This document shows, in pieces, positions 35,630 through 44,916 of a DNA stretch of 64,000 nucleotides. How positions within the stretch are numbered: position 1 is the stretch's first letter; each line of letters begins with the position of its first letter. The notes beneath the pieces are model-generated. The model ran no database searches and was not told the DNA's origin. It was given only the letters and a program-made list of their open reading frames with translations. A program made the translations under genes and the position numbers. The DNA comes from Loktanella sp. 3ANDIMAR09 (GTDB lineage Bacteria; Pseudomonadota; Alphaproteobacteria; Rhodobacterales; Rhodobacteraceae): contig NZ_LJAK01000003.1 in assembly GCF_001420005.1 (NCBI RefSeq), positions 248,001 through 312,000 on the forward strand, written 5' to 3'.

Positions 35630-35996
35630 TTTGTAGTCCCTCCTCAGGGGTTTAGCTGGTTTGCATCCCTTGCCGGATCTAAGCGCGCCGGCCTCTTCTT
35701 GGCCCGCTCCCCGTCTTGGATGAACACTTATTGCCGTCGGAATGCGTCATCATTTGGACTTGTCTGGTGCTTTTTCAGGTCGCCAATAAAAACTGCGCGA
35801 AAATAAGCTAAGCCATTGAAATTCAATAATATAAAAATGTATAATACCTTTATAAACCCTGACTTTGCGTGACATATTGCGACCAATTTGCCGCGCTCGT
35901 GGCGGACTGTTTCGCCACCGGTATCAATCGGCCGCAAAAAATGGTTCAGTTCGACAAAACAGATGCGCCAATCGCATCGTCGGGCAGGACAATGTT
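35630..35996. other. AT-rich divergent region between flp and the lytic transglycosylase gene
   Basis: 367 bp with no gene. The stretch from about 35785 to 35870 is far richer in A+T than the rest of the window (AATAATATAAAAATGTATAA lies inside it), which suits promoters for the pilin on one strand and the transglycosylase on the other. I could not fix -35/-10 boxes with confidence. Nearer flp a small stem GCCGG/CCGGC (35672-35692) lies in the leader. Confidence 0.5.
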
Positions 35997-36830
35997 ATGA
36001 TGAACGTGACGCGACTTTGCGGGGCGGCGACCTTTGCGGCAGTTCTGTCGGCACCCGTGTGCGCGCAGGATCGGCTGCAACCGGACTTTACCTTCAAACG
36101 TGTGGGCCTGCCCGAGGCAGGTGCCCGGCGTCTGACCATCCAGATCGATCCCAGCGCGCCCTCTGCGACCACATTCCCCAAATCGCAGGCCCAGCCAGAG
36201 GATATCGTGGCCGGGGTCGCGCTGCCGCGGCCGTCCGGGCTGGACTGGTTCTGGTCAACGGTGTCGCCGGACCGTGCGGATACCGGACCCGGTCGCCTGC
36301 AAGAGGCCCTGCGGGTGATGGCCGATCCACCCCAAGGCGCGGCAGTGCCCGAACCGCGGCTGGAAACGCTCAATGATATTGCCCGCGTGCACGGGATCGA
36401 CATCATCCGCGCCACGGTCGGCACAAAGGTATCGCCCGCCCTCGTGCTGGCCCTTATCTCGGTCGAGAGTGGTGGCCGTGCGGATGCCGTCAGCCGGGCA
36501 GGGGCCCAAGGTCTGATGCAGCTCATGCCGGACACGGCTGCCCGGTTCAACGTATCAAACAGCCTGTCACCGGCGGACAATATCCGCGGCGGTGTGGCCT
36601 ATCTGGATTGGTTGATGGGTCATTTCGACAGCGACCCCATTCTGGTCCTCGCAGGCTACAACGCCGGCGAGGGGTCGGTCCGGGACGCCAATGGCGTCCC
36701 GCCCTTTCCTGAAACCCGTGGCTACGTGCCAAAGGTGCTGGCCGCGTTCAACGTCGCCCGCAACCTGTGCCTGACCCCGCCAGAGCTGGTCAGCGACGGT
36801 TGCGTGTTCGCGGTGAACACCTCCGGGTGA
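35997..36830 (+). CDS. Lytic transglycosylase (SLT domain)
   Basis: A 277-residue secreted peptidoglycan hydrolase. The start at 35997 (or the ATG one codon later) gives a signal peptide ending in PVCAQ, with AGGAC upstream. The C-terminal half is a Slt domain: catalytic glutamate in ALISVESGGRADAVSRAGAQ, then GLMQLMPDTAARFNV and LAGYNAGEGSV. The middle 100 residues look unstructured. It is divergent from the pilin gene; opening the wall for the pilus is plausible but unproven. It abuts scoB tail to tail with no gap. Confidence 0.92.
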   Translation: MMNVTRLCGAATFAAVLSAPVCAQDRLQPDFTFKRVGLPEAGARRLTIQIDPSAPSATTFPKSQAQPEDIVAGVALPRPSGLDWFWSTVSPDRADTGPGRLQEALRVMADPPQGAAVPEPRLETLNDIARVHGIDIIRATVGTKVSPALVLALISVESGGRADAVSRAGAQGLMQLMPDTAARFNVSNSLSPADNIRGGVAYLDWLMGHFDSDPILVLAGYNAGEGSVRDANGVPPFPETRGYVPKVLAAFNVARNLCLTPPELVSDGCVFAVNTSG

Positions 36831-37457
36831 TCAGTTGATGATCGTGGCCTCGGTCGCGGCGCGCAACTCTTCTTCGGTCACGCCATCGGCGCATTCGATG
36901 ATCTTCAGGCCACCCTCGACCACGTCGAACACGCCCAGGTTGGTGATCACACGGTCCACGACACCCGCACCCGTCAGGGGCAGGGTGCAGGATTTGAGCA
37001 GCTTGGACTCACCCTTCTTGTTCTGGTGATCCATGACGACGACGACGCGTTTGACACCGGCAACCAGGTCCATCGCGCCGCCCATGCCCTTGACCAGCTT
37101 GCCCGGGATCATCCAGTTCGCCAGATCGCCGTTTTCGGCCACCTCCATGGCACCCAGGATCGCGCAGGCGATCTTGCCGCCCCGGATCATGCCGAAACTG
37201 GTGGCGCTGTCGAAATAGGACGTGCGGTCCAGTTCGGTGATCGTCTGCTTGCCTGCGTTGATGACGTCTGCGTCCTCTTCACCCTCGAACGGAAACGCAC
37301 CCATCCCCAGCATGCCGTTTTCGGATTGCAGGGTGATATCCTTGTCGCCGGTATAGTTCGCCACCAGCGTCGGGATCCCGATGCCAAGGTTCACATACAT
37401 CCCGTCTTCCAGTTCCTCTGCCGCACGCGCGGCCATCTGATTGCGATCCCAGGGCAT
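36831..37457 (-). CDS. scoB: Succinyl-CoA:3-ketoacid CoA-transferase subunit B
   Basis: A 208-residue beta subunit of a class I CoA-transferase that moves CoA from succinyl-CoA to acetoacetate. The catalytic glutamate is in SENGMLGMG; GIGIPTLVANY and GGAMDLVAGVKRVVVVMDHQ are typical. Its ATG shares one base with the scoA stop (TAATG), giving coupled translation. The family also includes 3-oxoadipate CoA-transferases, but similarity of the pair favours SCOT. Confidence 0.93.
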   Translation of the reverse strand: MPWDRNQMAARAAEELEDGMYVNLGIGIPTLVANYTGDKDITLQSENGMLGMGAFPFEGEEDADVINAGKQTITELDRTSYFDSATSFGMIRGGKIACAILGAMEVAENGDLANWMIPGKLVKGMGGAMDLVAGVKRVVVVMDHQNKKGESKLLKSCTLPLTGAGVVDRVITNLGVFDVVEGGLKIIECADGVTEEELRAATEATIIN

Positions 37458-38161
37458 TATGCGGACTCCTTCTTGCGCGTGGTGCGCTGTTCGATACGCT
37501 TTTCGTGCGTGCCTTGCACAATGCGGTGCACATAGACGCCGGGCAGGTGGATATGGTCAGGGTCCAGCGACCCGCGCGGTACGATTTCCTCGACCTCTGC
37601 GACACAGACCTTGCCGCACATCGCGGCGGGGACGTTGAAATTGCGTGCCGTCTTGCGGAAAATCAGGTTACCCGTGTCATCGGCCTTCCAGGCCTTGACG
37701 ATGGCCAGATCGGCGACGATGCCGCGTTCCATGATATAGGTTTCTCCGTCGAATTCCTTGTGGTCCTTGCCTTCGGCAATCTGGGTGCCCACACCGGTTT
37801 TCGTATAGAAACCGGGGATGCCCGCACCACCGGCGCGCATCCGTTCGGCCAGCGTGCCTTGCGGATTGAATTCGACCTCCAGCTCCCCCTCGAGGTATTG
37901 GCGCATGAATTCGGCGTTCTCACCGACATAGGACGACATCATTTTGCGCACCTGTTTGGTCTGCAACAAGATGCCGATGCCGAAATCATCGACACCCGCG
38001 TTGTTGGACGCAAACGTCAGGTCCTTTGTCCCGGCATCGCGGATCGCGGACAGCAGCAGTTCGGGGATACCGCACAGGCCAAATCCACCAGCAGCGATGA
38101 GCATGTCATCGAACAAGAGCCCATCAAGGGCCTCGCCCGCAGAGCTATAGACTTTCTTCAT
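37457..38161 (-). CDS. scoA: Succinyl-CoA:3-ketoacid CoA-transferase subunit A
   Basis: A 234-residue alpha subunit. It carries the CoA-binding glycine motif GGFGLCGIPE near residues 25-34 and the region GGAGIPGFYTKTGVGTQIAE. The start at 38161 (MKKVYSSAGEAL) is the family's usual one and is preceded by GGAGGGATCC. First gene of the scoAB pair, used in ketone body or polyhydroxybutyrate breakdown. Confidence 0.93.
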   Translation of the reverse strand: MKKVYSSAGEALDGLLFDDMLIAAGGFGLCGIPELLLSAIRDAGTKDLTFASNNAGVDDFGIGILLQTKQVRKMMSSYVGENAEFMRQYLEGELEVEFNPQGTLAERMRAGGAGIPGFYTKTGVGTQIAEGKDHKEFDGETYIMERGIVADLAIVKAWKADDTGNLIFRKTARNFNVPAAMCGKVCVAEVEEIVPRGSLDPDHIHLPGVYVHRIVQGTHEKRIEQRTTRKKESA

Positions 38162-38307
38162 GGATCCCTCCGGCAAACCAGTTTGCAAGAAACTGGCGCG
38201 GGGGCGCCCAAGTGTCAACGTGATGCTGTGGACAAGCGGTATTGGCGCAATCAATGGCTGCGCATGTCCCCGCCCTGTCATGACAGGGCGGGGTGCCATG
38301 ATCCGGC

Positions 38308-40929
38308 CTAGTCGGCAGATTTCTTGGCGGGGGCTTTCTTTTTCGCGGCAGGCTTTTTGGTGGCGGCCTTCTTGGTCGGTGCCTTTTTCGGCGCGGCCTT
38401 TTTCTTGGTCACCTTCTTGCCGGATTTGGCCGCGCGTTCGTCGATCAGATCAATCGCCTGCGCCAGGGTCAGATCGGCCGGTTCAACCGTGTCGGGGATC
38501 GTCGCGTTGATTTTTTCCCATTTCACATAGGGTCCGTATTTGCCGTCGTAGATATTGACCGGGCCGCCTGCCTGAGGGTGTTCACCCAGTTCGCGGATCG
38601 GCACCGCCGCCTTGCCGCGACCGCCGCGACTGGCGACCTTTTCGGCCAGCAGTTGCACCGCGCGGTTCATGCCGACGGTCCAGACGTCCTCCAGCTCTTC
38701 GAGGTTGGCATTGGTGCCGCCCTTATGCGACGTCGTATCGGCATGTTTGATGTAGGGGCCATAGCGCCCGATGTTGGCCCAGACGTTCACCCCATCCTCG
38801 GGGTGCGTGCCGATCAGCCGCGGCAGGGCCAGCAGGCGCACGCCTTCTTCCAGCGTCAGCGCCTCTGGTTCCCATGCGGCAGGCACGGACTGACGCGGTG
38901 GTTTTGGCGTCTCTTCGGTTGCGGCACCGCGCTGCACATAGGGGCCGAAACGCCCCTTGAAGATGCGGATTTCGTCGCCCTGATCCTCGCCCAGCAGTTT
39001 GCCGTCGGGGGGAATGGCGCTGGCTTCTGCCTCGGGGTCGGGCGGACCAAAGGGGCGTGTATAGCGGCATTCGGGATACTGGGAACAGCCGATGAATGCG
39101 CCACCGGACCGTGCGGTGCGCATGGACAACCGCCCTTCGCCGCAGTTGGGGCACAGACGCGGGTCGGTGCCGTCCTCGGTGGGGGGGAACAGATGCGGTT
39201 CCAGCACCTCGTTGATCTTGTCCAGCACCTCGCCGATGCGCAGATCGGCGGTTTCCGCGATGGCCGCGGAAAAATCGCGCCAGAACCGTTCCAACACCTT
39301 TTTGTAGTCGGCATCGCCGGCGCTGACCGCATCCAGCTGGTTTTCCAGATCGGCGGTAAAGTCGTATTCGACATAGCGGTGAAAGTAGTTCGACAGGAAC
39401 GCCGTCACGAGGCGTCCCTTGTCCTGCGGAATCAGGCGATTGCGGTCCTTTTCGACGTAGCCGCGATCTTGGATGGTCGTCACGATGCTGGCATAGGTCG
39501 ACGGGCGGCCGATCCCCAGCTCTTCCATGCGCTTGACCAATGTGGCTTCGGTATAACGGGGCGGCGGCTGGGTGAAATGCTGTTCACTGTCGACCGACTG
39601 CTTGGCGGTTTTCTCGCCCTGATCGATCTGCGGCAGACGCATGTCATCTTCGTCTGGGGTGTCGTCGCGGCCTTCTTCGTAGACGCGCAGAAAACCGTCG
39701 AACAACATGACCTGACCGTTGGCGCGCAAACCGACCTGACCGTCCGCGCTGCCGATCTCGACGACCGTGCGTTCCAGACGCGCGGCCGACATCTGGCTGG
39801 CCAGCGTCCGTTTCCAGATCAGATCATACAGCTTGCGCTGATCGGCGTCCGCGATTTTCGCGTCCTCGACACTGACCATCATGTCGGTCGGGCGGACACA
39901 TTCGTGCGCCTCTTGCGCATTCTTGGCCTTGTTCTTGTAGATGCGTGGCTCGGCGGGCACGTATTCCTTGCCGAATTTCGCGCTGATTGCGTCGCGCGCG
40001 CCGGTCACGGCCTCGGGGGCCATGTCGATGCCATCGGTCCGCATGTAGGTGATCAGACCGGCCTCATACAGCCGCTGGGCGACGCTCATGCAATGTTTTG
40101 CACCCATGCCGAACTTGCGGCTGGCCTCTTGTTGCAGGGTCGAGGTCATGAACGGCGGGCTGGGATTGCGGGTTGCCGGTTTCGCCTCGACCGATTGCAC
40201 GGTCAGGTCGCGGCTGTTGACCGCCTGAACGGCCATTTCGGCCTGCGTTGCATCGGCCAGATCGAACTTGTCCAGCTTCTTGCCGGCCAAGGTCGTCAGG
40301 CGCGCTTCAAAGGATTGGCCCCGCGCGTTGGTCAGCACGGCCTTGACTGTCCAGAACTCGCGGTTCTTGAACGCCTCGATCTCCATCTCGCGTTCGACGA
40401 TCAGGCGCAGGGTGACCGACTGCACACGGCCTGCCGATTTCGCACCGGGCAACTTGCGCCACAACACAGGCGACAGGTTGAACCCCACCAGATAGTCCAG
40501 CGCACGCCGGGCCAGATAGGCCTCGACCAGCGGCGCATCCACGCTGCGGGGATTTTTCATCGCCTCGGTGACGGCCGTTTTCGTGATCGCGTTGAAAACC
40601 ACGCGCGACGCGCTCTGGATTTTCAGGCCGCGCTTGTTGTTCAATTCCTGTTCAAGATGCCAGCTGATCGCCTCGCCCTCGCGGTCGGGGTCGGTGGCGA
40701 GGATCAGGTTGGGGTCTTCTTTCAGCGCGTCGACGATCGCCTTGATGTGTTTTTTCGAGTCGCTTGCGACTTCCCAGATCATGTCGAAATCGTTGTCGGG
40801 GTCGACTGACCCGTTCTTGGGCGGCAAGTCGCGAATATGTCCATAAGACGCCAGCACAGTGTAGTCACTGCCCAGATATTTGTTGATTGTCTTGGCTTTG
40901 GCGGGGGATTCGACAACGACGACGGGCAT
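38308..40929 (-). CDS. topA: DNA topoisomerase I
   Basis: An 873-residue type IA topoisomerase relaxing negative supercoils. The TOPRIM domain opens it (VVVESPAKAKTINKYLGSDY). The catalytic tyrosine is in GLITYMRTDG. A four-cysteine zinc motif appears at CPNCGEG...CSQYPEC. Alphaproteobacterial C-terminal repeats follow, and the protein ends in a Lys/Ala/Pro-rich tail of about 40 residues, as in many family members. The ATG at 40929 gives the standard MPVVVVESPAKA start. It lies 213 bases after dprA, the usual dprA-topA pairing. Confidence 0.97.
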   Translation of the reverse strand: MPVVVVESPAKAKTINKYLGSDYTVLASYGHIRDLPPKNGSVDPDNDFDMIWEVASDSKKHIKAIVDALKEDPNLILATDPDREGEAISWHLEQELNNKRGLKIQSASRVVFNAITKTAVTEAMKNPRSVDAPLVEAYLARRALDYLVGFNLSPVLWRKLPGAKSAGRVQSVTLRLIVEREMEIEAFKNREFWTVKAVLTNARGQSFEARLTTLAGKKLDKFDLADATQAEMAVQAVNSRDLTVQSVEAKPATRNPSPPFMTSTLQQEASRKFGMGAKHCMSVAQRLYEAGLITYMRTDGIDMAPEAVTGARDAISAKFGKEYVPAEPRIYKNKAKNAQEAHECVRPTDMMVSVEDAKIADADQRKLYDLIWKRTLASQMSAARLERTVVEIGSADGQVGLRANGQVMLFDGFLRVYEEGRDDTPDEDDMRLPQIDQGEKTAKQSVDSEQHFTQPPPRYTEATLVKRMEELGIGRPSTYASIVTTIQDRGYVEKDRNRLIPQDKGRLVTAFLSNYFHRYVEYDFTADLENQLDAVSAGDADYKKVLERFWRDFSAAIAETADLRIGEVLDKINEVLEPHLFPPTEDGTDPRLCPNCGEGRLSMRTARSGGAFIGCSQYPECRYTRPFGPPDPEAEASAIPPDGKLLGEDQGDEIRIFKGRFGPYVQRGAATEETPKPPRQSVPAAWEPEALTLEEGVRLLALPRLIGTHPEDGVNVWANIGRYGPYIKHADTTSHKGGTNANLEELEDVWTVGMNRAVQLLAEKVASRGGRGKAAVPIRELGEHPQAGGPVNIYDGKYGPYVKWEKINATIPDTVEPADLTLAQAIDLIDERAAKSGKKVTKKKAAPKKAPTKKAATKKPAAKKKAPAKKSAD

Positions 40930-41142
40930 GGGAATCCTTAATATTCGGACGATATGGCTATGGCCGCGCAACATGTGGCGGTTGGTCAAAGGATGTCAAT
41001 GCAGCTTGTCGATATCGCACAAGGCGTGTGATCACGATGTTTTTGACGTTTGATCCGTGATCGGTGATGCGCGACGTGCCGCGATCCGTCGTCGCGTACC
41101 CTGGCGGTTGGCCGGCGCGAACGGGCCGCGGCTGCGGGTCGG

Positions 41143-42330
41143 TCAGGCGATGCGCGACAGCAATCCGCCGGGCTGGCGCATGATCTTGCCGTCCAGTTCC
41201 AGATCGACCAGCGCGGGTGCCACCTGCATCGGTTTGGCTGACAGGTCGCGGATCAGCTGATCCTCGGCCATGGGCGAGGGGCCCAGCCGTGACAGGATCT
41301 GTTCGTGCAGCCGGGCAGCACTGGACAGATCGCGGGCCGGCGGCCCCTGCGGGACCTCTGCCGCGGTACAAGCGCCGGCGGAACGGGATGCGGGGGCCTG
41401 ATCGATGACGTCCAGCACCGTCTGGACCGGCACAGGGGCGGCGACCGGCCCCAGCGCGTCGATGATGTCTGCGGCACTGCGGACCAGCGTGGCGCCGTCA
41501 CGGATCAGCATGTTGCAGCCCGCCGCCCGCGCGTCAAAGGGATGTCCGGGCACCGCCAGCACGTCGCGGTGCCGGTCCAGCGCATTGCGTGCCGTGATGA
41601 GGCTGCCCGATTTTGCCGCGGCTTCGACCACGACGACAGCGTGCGACAGGCCCGCGATGATCCGGTTCCGGGCCGGAAAATGCCGTGCCTGCGGCTGCAG
41701 GCCCATCGGCATTTCGGACAGTCGCAATCCACGGTCGGCGATGGCGTGGGCCAGTTCAGCGTTTTCTGACGGATAGATGACATCGACACCGCCTGCCTGC
41801 ACCGCCACCGTCCCGCCGTCCAGCGCAGCCAGATGCGCTGCCGCATCGACGCCGCGCGCAAGGCCCGACACCACCACATAGCCTGCGTCGGTCAGATCGG
41901 CGGCCAGTTTGCGCGCCATGCGCGTGCCCAATGACGACGCGTTGCGCGCCCCCACCATGGCGATCATGGGGCGCGCCAGCAGTGACGCATCGCCCAATGT
42001 CCACAACAAGGGCGGCGCATCGGCCATGTCGTACAGGGCGGCAGGATACAGCGGATCACCCGCTGCGACCAGAACGGCCCCTGCAGCCCGTGCCGCGCGT
42101 ATTTCCGCGGCAATCACCGCCTCGGGGCAAATGTGGTATTCGGTGACGCCCGCTGCCCGGGCCACATCGGGCAACGCGTCCAGCGCCGCACGGGCAGTGC
42201 GATGTTCCATGATCAGGCGGTGGTATGTCGCGGGTCCCACCCTGCGCGATCGCAGCAGACGAAGCCGGTCAAACAGGTCGCCATCCGACGGGGGGATGCA
42301 AGGTGTCTGCTGGGTGTCGGCCAAAGTCAT
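41143..42330 (-). CDS. dprA: DNA-processing protein DprA
   Basis: A 395-residue single-strand-DNA binding protein that loads RecA during transformation. The Rossmann-like core has MVGARNASSLGTRMARKLAA, VVSGLARGVDAAAH, and the signature ARNRIIAGLSHAVVVVEAAAKSGSLITA. A C-terminal winged-helix domain follows about residue 320. Full length. It precedes topA on the same strand. Confidence 0.95.
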   Translation of the reverse strand: MTLADTQQTPCIPPSDGDLFDRLRLLRSRRVGPATYHRLIMEHRTARAALDALPDVARAAGVTEYHICPEAVIAAEIRAARAAGAVLVAAGDPLYPAALYDMADAPPLLWTLGDASLLARPMIAMVGARNASSLGTRMARKLAADLTDAGYVVVSGLARGVDAAAHLAALDGGTVAVQAGGVDVIYPSENAELAHAIADRGLRLSEMPMGLQPQARHFPARNRIIAGLSHAVVVVEAAAKSGSLITARNALDRHRDVLAVPGHPFDARAAGCNMLIRDGATLVRSAADIIDALGPVAAPVPVQTVLDVIDQAPASRSAGACTAAEVPQGPPARDLSSAARLHEQILSRLGPSPMAEDQLIRDLSAKPMQVAPALVDLELDGKIMRQPGGLLSRIA

Positions 42331-42400
42331 GCGTGCCTCGTCTGCTGCAAGACACAGGTTAGAATCGAACTCTTAACCGCAGATGAACGGCTGACGGATT

Positions 42401-43819
42401 TTACGCGGACCCGCCGACCGTCAGGCCGCCGATCATCAGGCTGGGCTGGCCTACGCCCACTGGGACCCATTGTCCGGCCTTGCCGCAATTCCCGATCCCG
42501 GGGTCCAGCGCCAGATCATTGCCGATGGCGCGAATCTGTTTCAGCGCGGTCGCCCCGTCGCCGATCAGCGTGGCGCCCTTGACCGGTGCACCGATCCGCC
42601 CGTCCCTGACCCGGTAGGCCTCGGTGCAGGAAAACACGAACTTGCCGTTGGTGATATCGACCTGACCGCCTCCGAAACCCACGGCATAGATCCCGTCCTT
42701 GAGGTCGCGCACCATGTCCTGGGGGTCGGCATCACCCGCCAACATGTAGGTATTCGTCATGCGCGGCATCGGCGCATGGGCATAGCTTTCGCGGCGTCCG
42801 TTGCCGGTCGGTTCCACCCCCATCAGCCGCGCGTTCTGGCGGTCCTGCATGTAGCCGACCAGCACACCATCCTCGATCAGCGTGTTCCTGGCGCTGGGCG
42901 TGCCTTCGTCATCGACGGTGATCGACCCGCGCCGGTCGGGGATCGTGCCGTCATCCAGCACGGTCACGCCCTTGGCTGCAATCTGCTGGCCCATCAACCC
43001 GGCAAAGGCCGAACTGCCCTTGCGGTTGAAGTCGCCCTCCAGCCCGTGACCGATCGCCTCGTGCAGCAGGATGCCGGGCCAGCCCGGTCCCAACACCACG
43101 TCCAGCACGCCGGCGGGGGCCGGTTCCGCCTGAAGATTGATCAATGCGATGCGCAGCGCCTCGCGGGCAATGCCCTGCCAATGGTCCCGGTCGATCAGGC
43201 CCAGCAGCGACGCACGGCCGCCGCCGCCCATGCCACCCGATTCCCGTCGTCCGTCCTGTTCGACGATGACGCCGATGTTGATCCGGCTCATCGGGCGGGT
43301 GTCGGTGACCAGCACGCCGTCGGGGCGTAGGATCGCGACCTCTTGCAACGACGCCCCGAGAGAGACGGTCGCCTGCACCACGCGCGGGTCCAGATCGCGA
43401 CAAAAGGCGTCGATCTCGCGCAGCAGGTCAATTTTTGCGGGAAACGTCGCCTCGCTGACCGGATCGACATCACTATATAACCGCTCGTTCGTGCCCTTGG
43501 GCCCGGCGGCCAGCGTGCCGCCACCATCTCCCACGGCCAGCCGTGCAGTCGACACCGCACGCCCCAGCGCGTGTTCGTCGATGGTCGTGGAATGCGCGTA
43601 TCCTGCGGTTTCGCCGCGCACGGCGCGCAGCCCGAACCCTTCGGCAGCATCAAAGCTGGCGGTTTTCACATGACCATCGTCCAGCACCAGACTCTCCGAC
43701 CGGCGCCGTTCGATGAACAGCTCTCCGTCGTCGGCCCCGCGGACCGCCTCTTGCAGATGAGACAGCGCCGTGTCCCGGTCCAGATGGGTCTCGAACGGGC
43801 GAAATGGGGCGTCTGACAT
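42401..43819 (-). CDS. tldD: Metalloprotease TldD
   Basis: A 472-residue component of the TldD/TldE (PmbA) protease that degrades unfolded peptides and matures some modified peptides. The zinc motif is in ILLHEAIGHGLEGDFNRKGS (HExxxH). The end GQPSLMIGGLTVGG is typical. TldE is not in this window. It is divergent from the ctaC gene with a 162-bp gap that should hold promoters for both. Confidence 0.95.
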   Translation of the reverse strand: MSDAPFRPFETHLDRDTALSHLQEAVRGADDGELFIERRRSESLVLDDGHVKTASFDAAEGFGLRAVRGETAGYAHSTTIDEHALGRAVSTARLAVGDGGGTLAAGPKGTNERLYSDVDPVSEATFPAKIDLLREIDAFCRDLDPRVVQATVSLGASLQEVAILRPDGVLVTDTRPMSRINIGVIVEQDGRRESGGMGGGGRASLLGLIDRDHWQGIAREALRIALINLQAEPAPAGVLDVVLGPGWPGILLHEAIGHGLEGDFNRKGSSAFAGLMGQQIAAKGVTVLDDGTIPDRRGSITVDDEGTPSARNTLIEDGVLVGYMQDRQNARLMGVEPTGNGRRESYAHAPMPRMTNTYMLAGDADPQDMVRDLKDGIYAVGFGGGQVDITNGKFVFSCTEAYRVRDGRIGAPVKGATLIGDGATALKQIRAIGNDLALDPGIGNCGKAGQWVPVGVGQPSLMIGGLTVGGSA

Positions 43820-43981
43820 CGTGCTCTCCGGTAGGGGCGCGGCCGGATGGGCGTCCGATTGCCGCAAGCTGGGTTCTTGAGTTGTCCGTCAAGATATGGG
43901 ACACGGTGCCGAAGTTACAACGGGATTCCGTCTCGCCACGGATCGGATCGCGCAGGGCGCGGACAACGAAGGGAAGCGAAA

Positions 43982-44812
43982 ATGGGTTTGAGCAACGTCG
44001 CCAAAACCGGATGGGCCACATTGGGTCTGATGATGGCCGGCAGCATGGCTGCGGCACAGGATGTCAGCCAGGATCTGCCGGTCATCGGCGCACCCGAACA
44101 AGGGGGCATGGGCTTTCAGGCGGCTGCGACATCCATCGCGCGTGACGTGCACTGGCTGGACAATCTGCTGTTGGTCATCATCACCATCATCACGCTGTTC
44201 GTTACGGGTCTGCTGGCCTGGGTCGTGATCAAGTACAATCACAAGTCCAACCCGACACCCGCGCGGTTCACCCACAACAGTCCGCTGGAAATCGCATGGA
44301 CCGTCGTGCCGATCGTAATTCTGGTCTTTATCGGCGCCTTCAGCCTGCCGGTGCTGTTCAACCAGCAGGAAATCCCCGAGGGTGACATCACGATCAAGGT
44401 AACGGGCTACCAGTGGTACTGGGGTTACGAATACGTCGATGACGGCGTGTCCTTTGAATCCTTCATGCTGGCCGAGGACGAACTGGCCGACTACGGCTAT
44501 GACGAAAGCCTGTATCGCCTCGCCACCGACCAGCCGGTCGTGATTCCCGTGGGTGCAACCATCGTGATGCAGCTGACGGGTGCTGACGTGATCCACTCGT
44601 GGACCATCCCCGCATTCGGGGTCAAGCAGGACACCGTTCCCGGTCGTCTGGCGCAGCTGTGGTTCGCCGCCGAAGAAGAAGGCGTCTATTTCGGTCAGTG
44701 CTCTGAGCTGTGCGGCAAGGACCACGCCTACATGCCGATCACGGTCAAGGTTGTCAGCGAAGAGGCATATGCCGACTGGCTGGAAGAGGCAAAGGTCCAG
44801 AACCCCGCCTGA
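43982..44812 (+). CDS. ctaC: Cytochrome c oxidase subunit II
   Basis: A 276-residue subunit of aa3-type oxidase. It has a signal peptide (residues 1-25, ending AAAQ), two membrane helices (LLLVIITIITLFVTGLLAWV; IVPIVILVFIGAFSLPVLF), the aromatic electron-entry patch VTGYQWYWGYEY and the CuA site with CSELCGKDH. All copper ligands are present. First gene of the cta cluster; subunit I is not here, as in Paracoccus, where ctaD lies elsewhere. Confidence 0.97.
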   Translation: MGLSNVAKTGWATLGLMMAGSMAAAQDVSQDLPVIGAPEQGGMGFQAAATSIARDVHWLDNLLLVIITIITLFVTGLLAWVVIKYNHKSNPTPARFTHNSPLEIAWTVVPIVILVFIGAFSLPVLFNQQEIPEGDITIKVTGYQWYWGYEYVDDGVSFESFMLAEDELADYGYDESLYRLATDQPVVIPVGATIVMQLTGADVIHSWTIPAFGVKQDTVPGRLAQLWFAAEEEGVYFGQCSELCGKDHAYMPITVKVVSEEAYADWLEEAKVQNPA

Positions 44813-44860
44813 TCCGGCACGCGGGCCAGCCCCGCGACGGCACATACCGCAAGATCTGAA

Positions 44861-44890
44861 CGGCCTTGCCCCCGCTGGCAGGGCCGCTCT
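44861..44890 (+). terminator. Stem-loop/attenuator between ctaC and ctaB
   Basis: CGGCCTTGCC (44861-44870), CCCGCT, GGCAGGGCCG (44877-44886) form a 10-bp stem with one G-T pair, then CTCTTTG. It could reduce readthrough so subunit II exceeds the assembly factors downstream. Confidence 0.6.
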
Positions 44891-44916
44891 TTGATGAATG
44901 ATTGGAAGGCACGACC

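Noticed and set aside
38578-40809. A 743-codon open frame on the plus strand
   Set aside because: It lies wholly antisense to topA, whose domains and active site are intact; long antisense frames are expected at this GC content, and the product has no recognisable domain.
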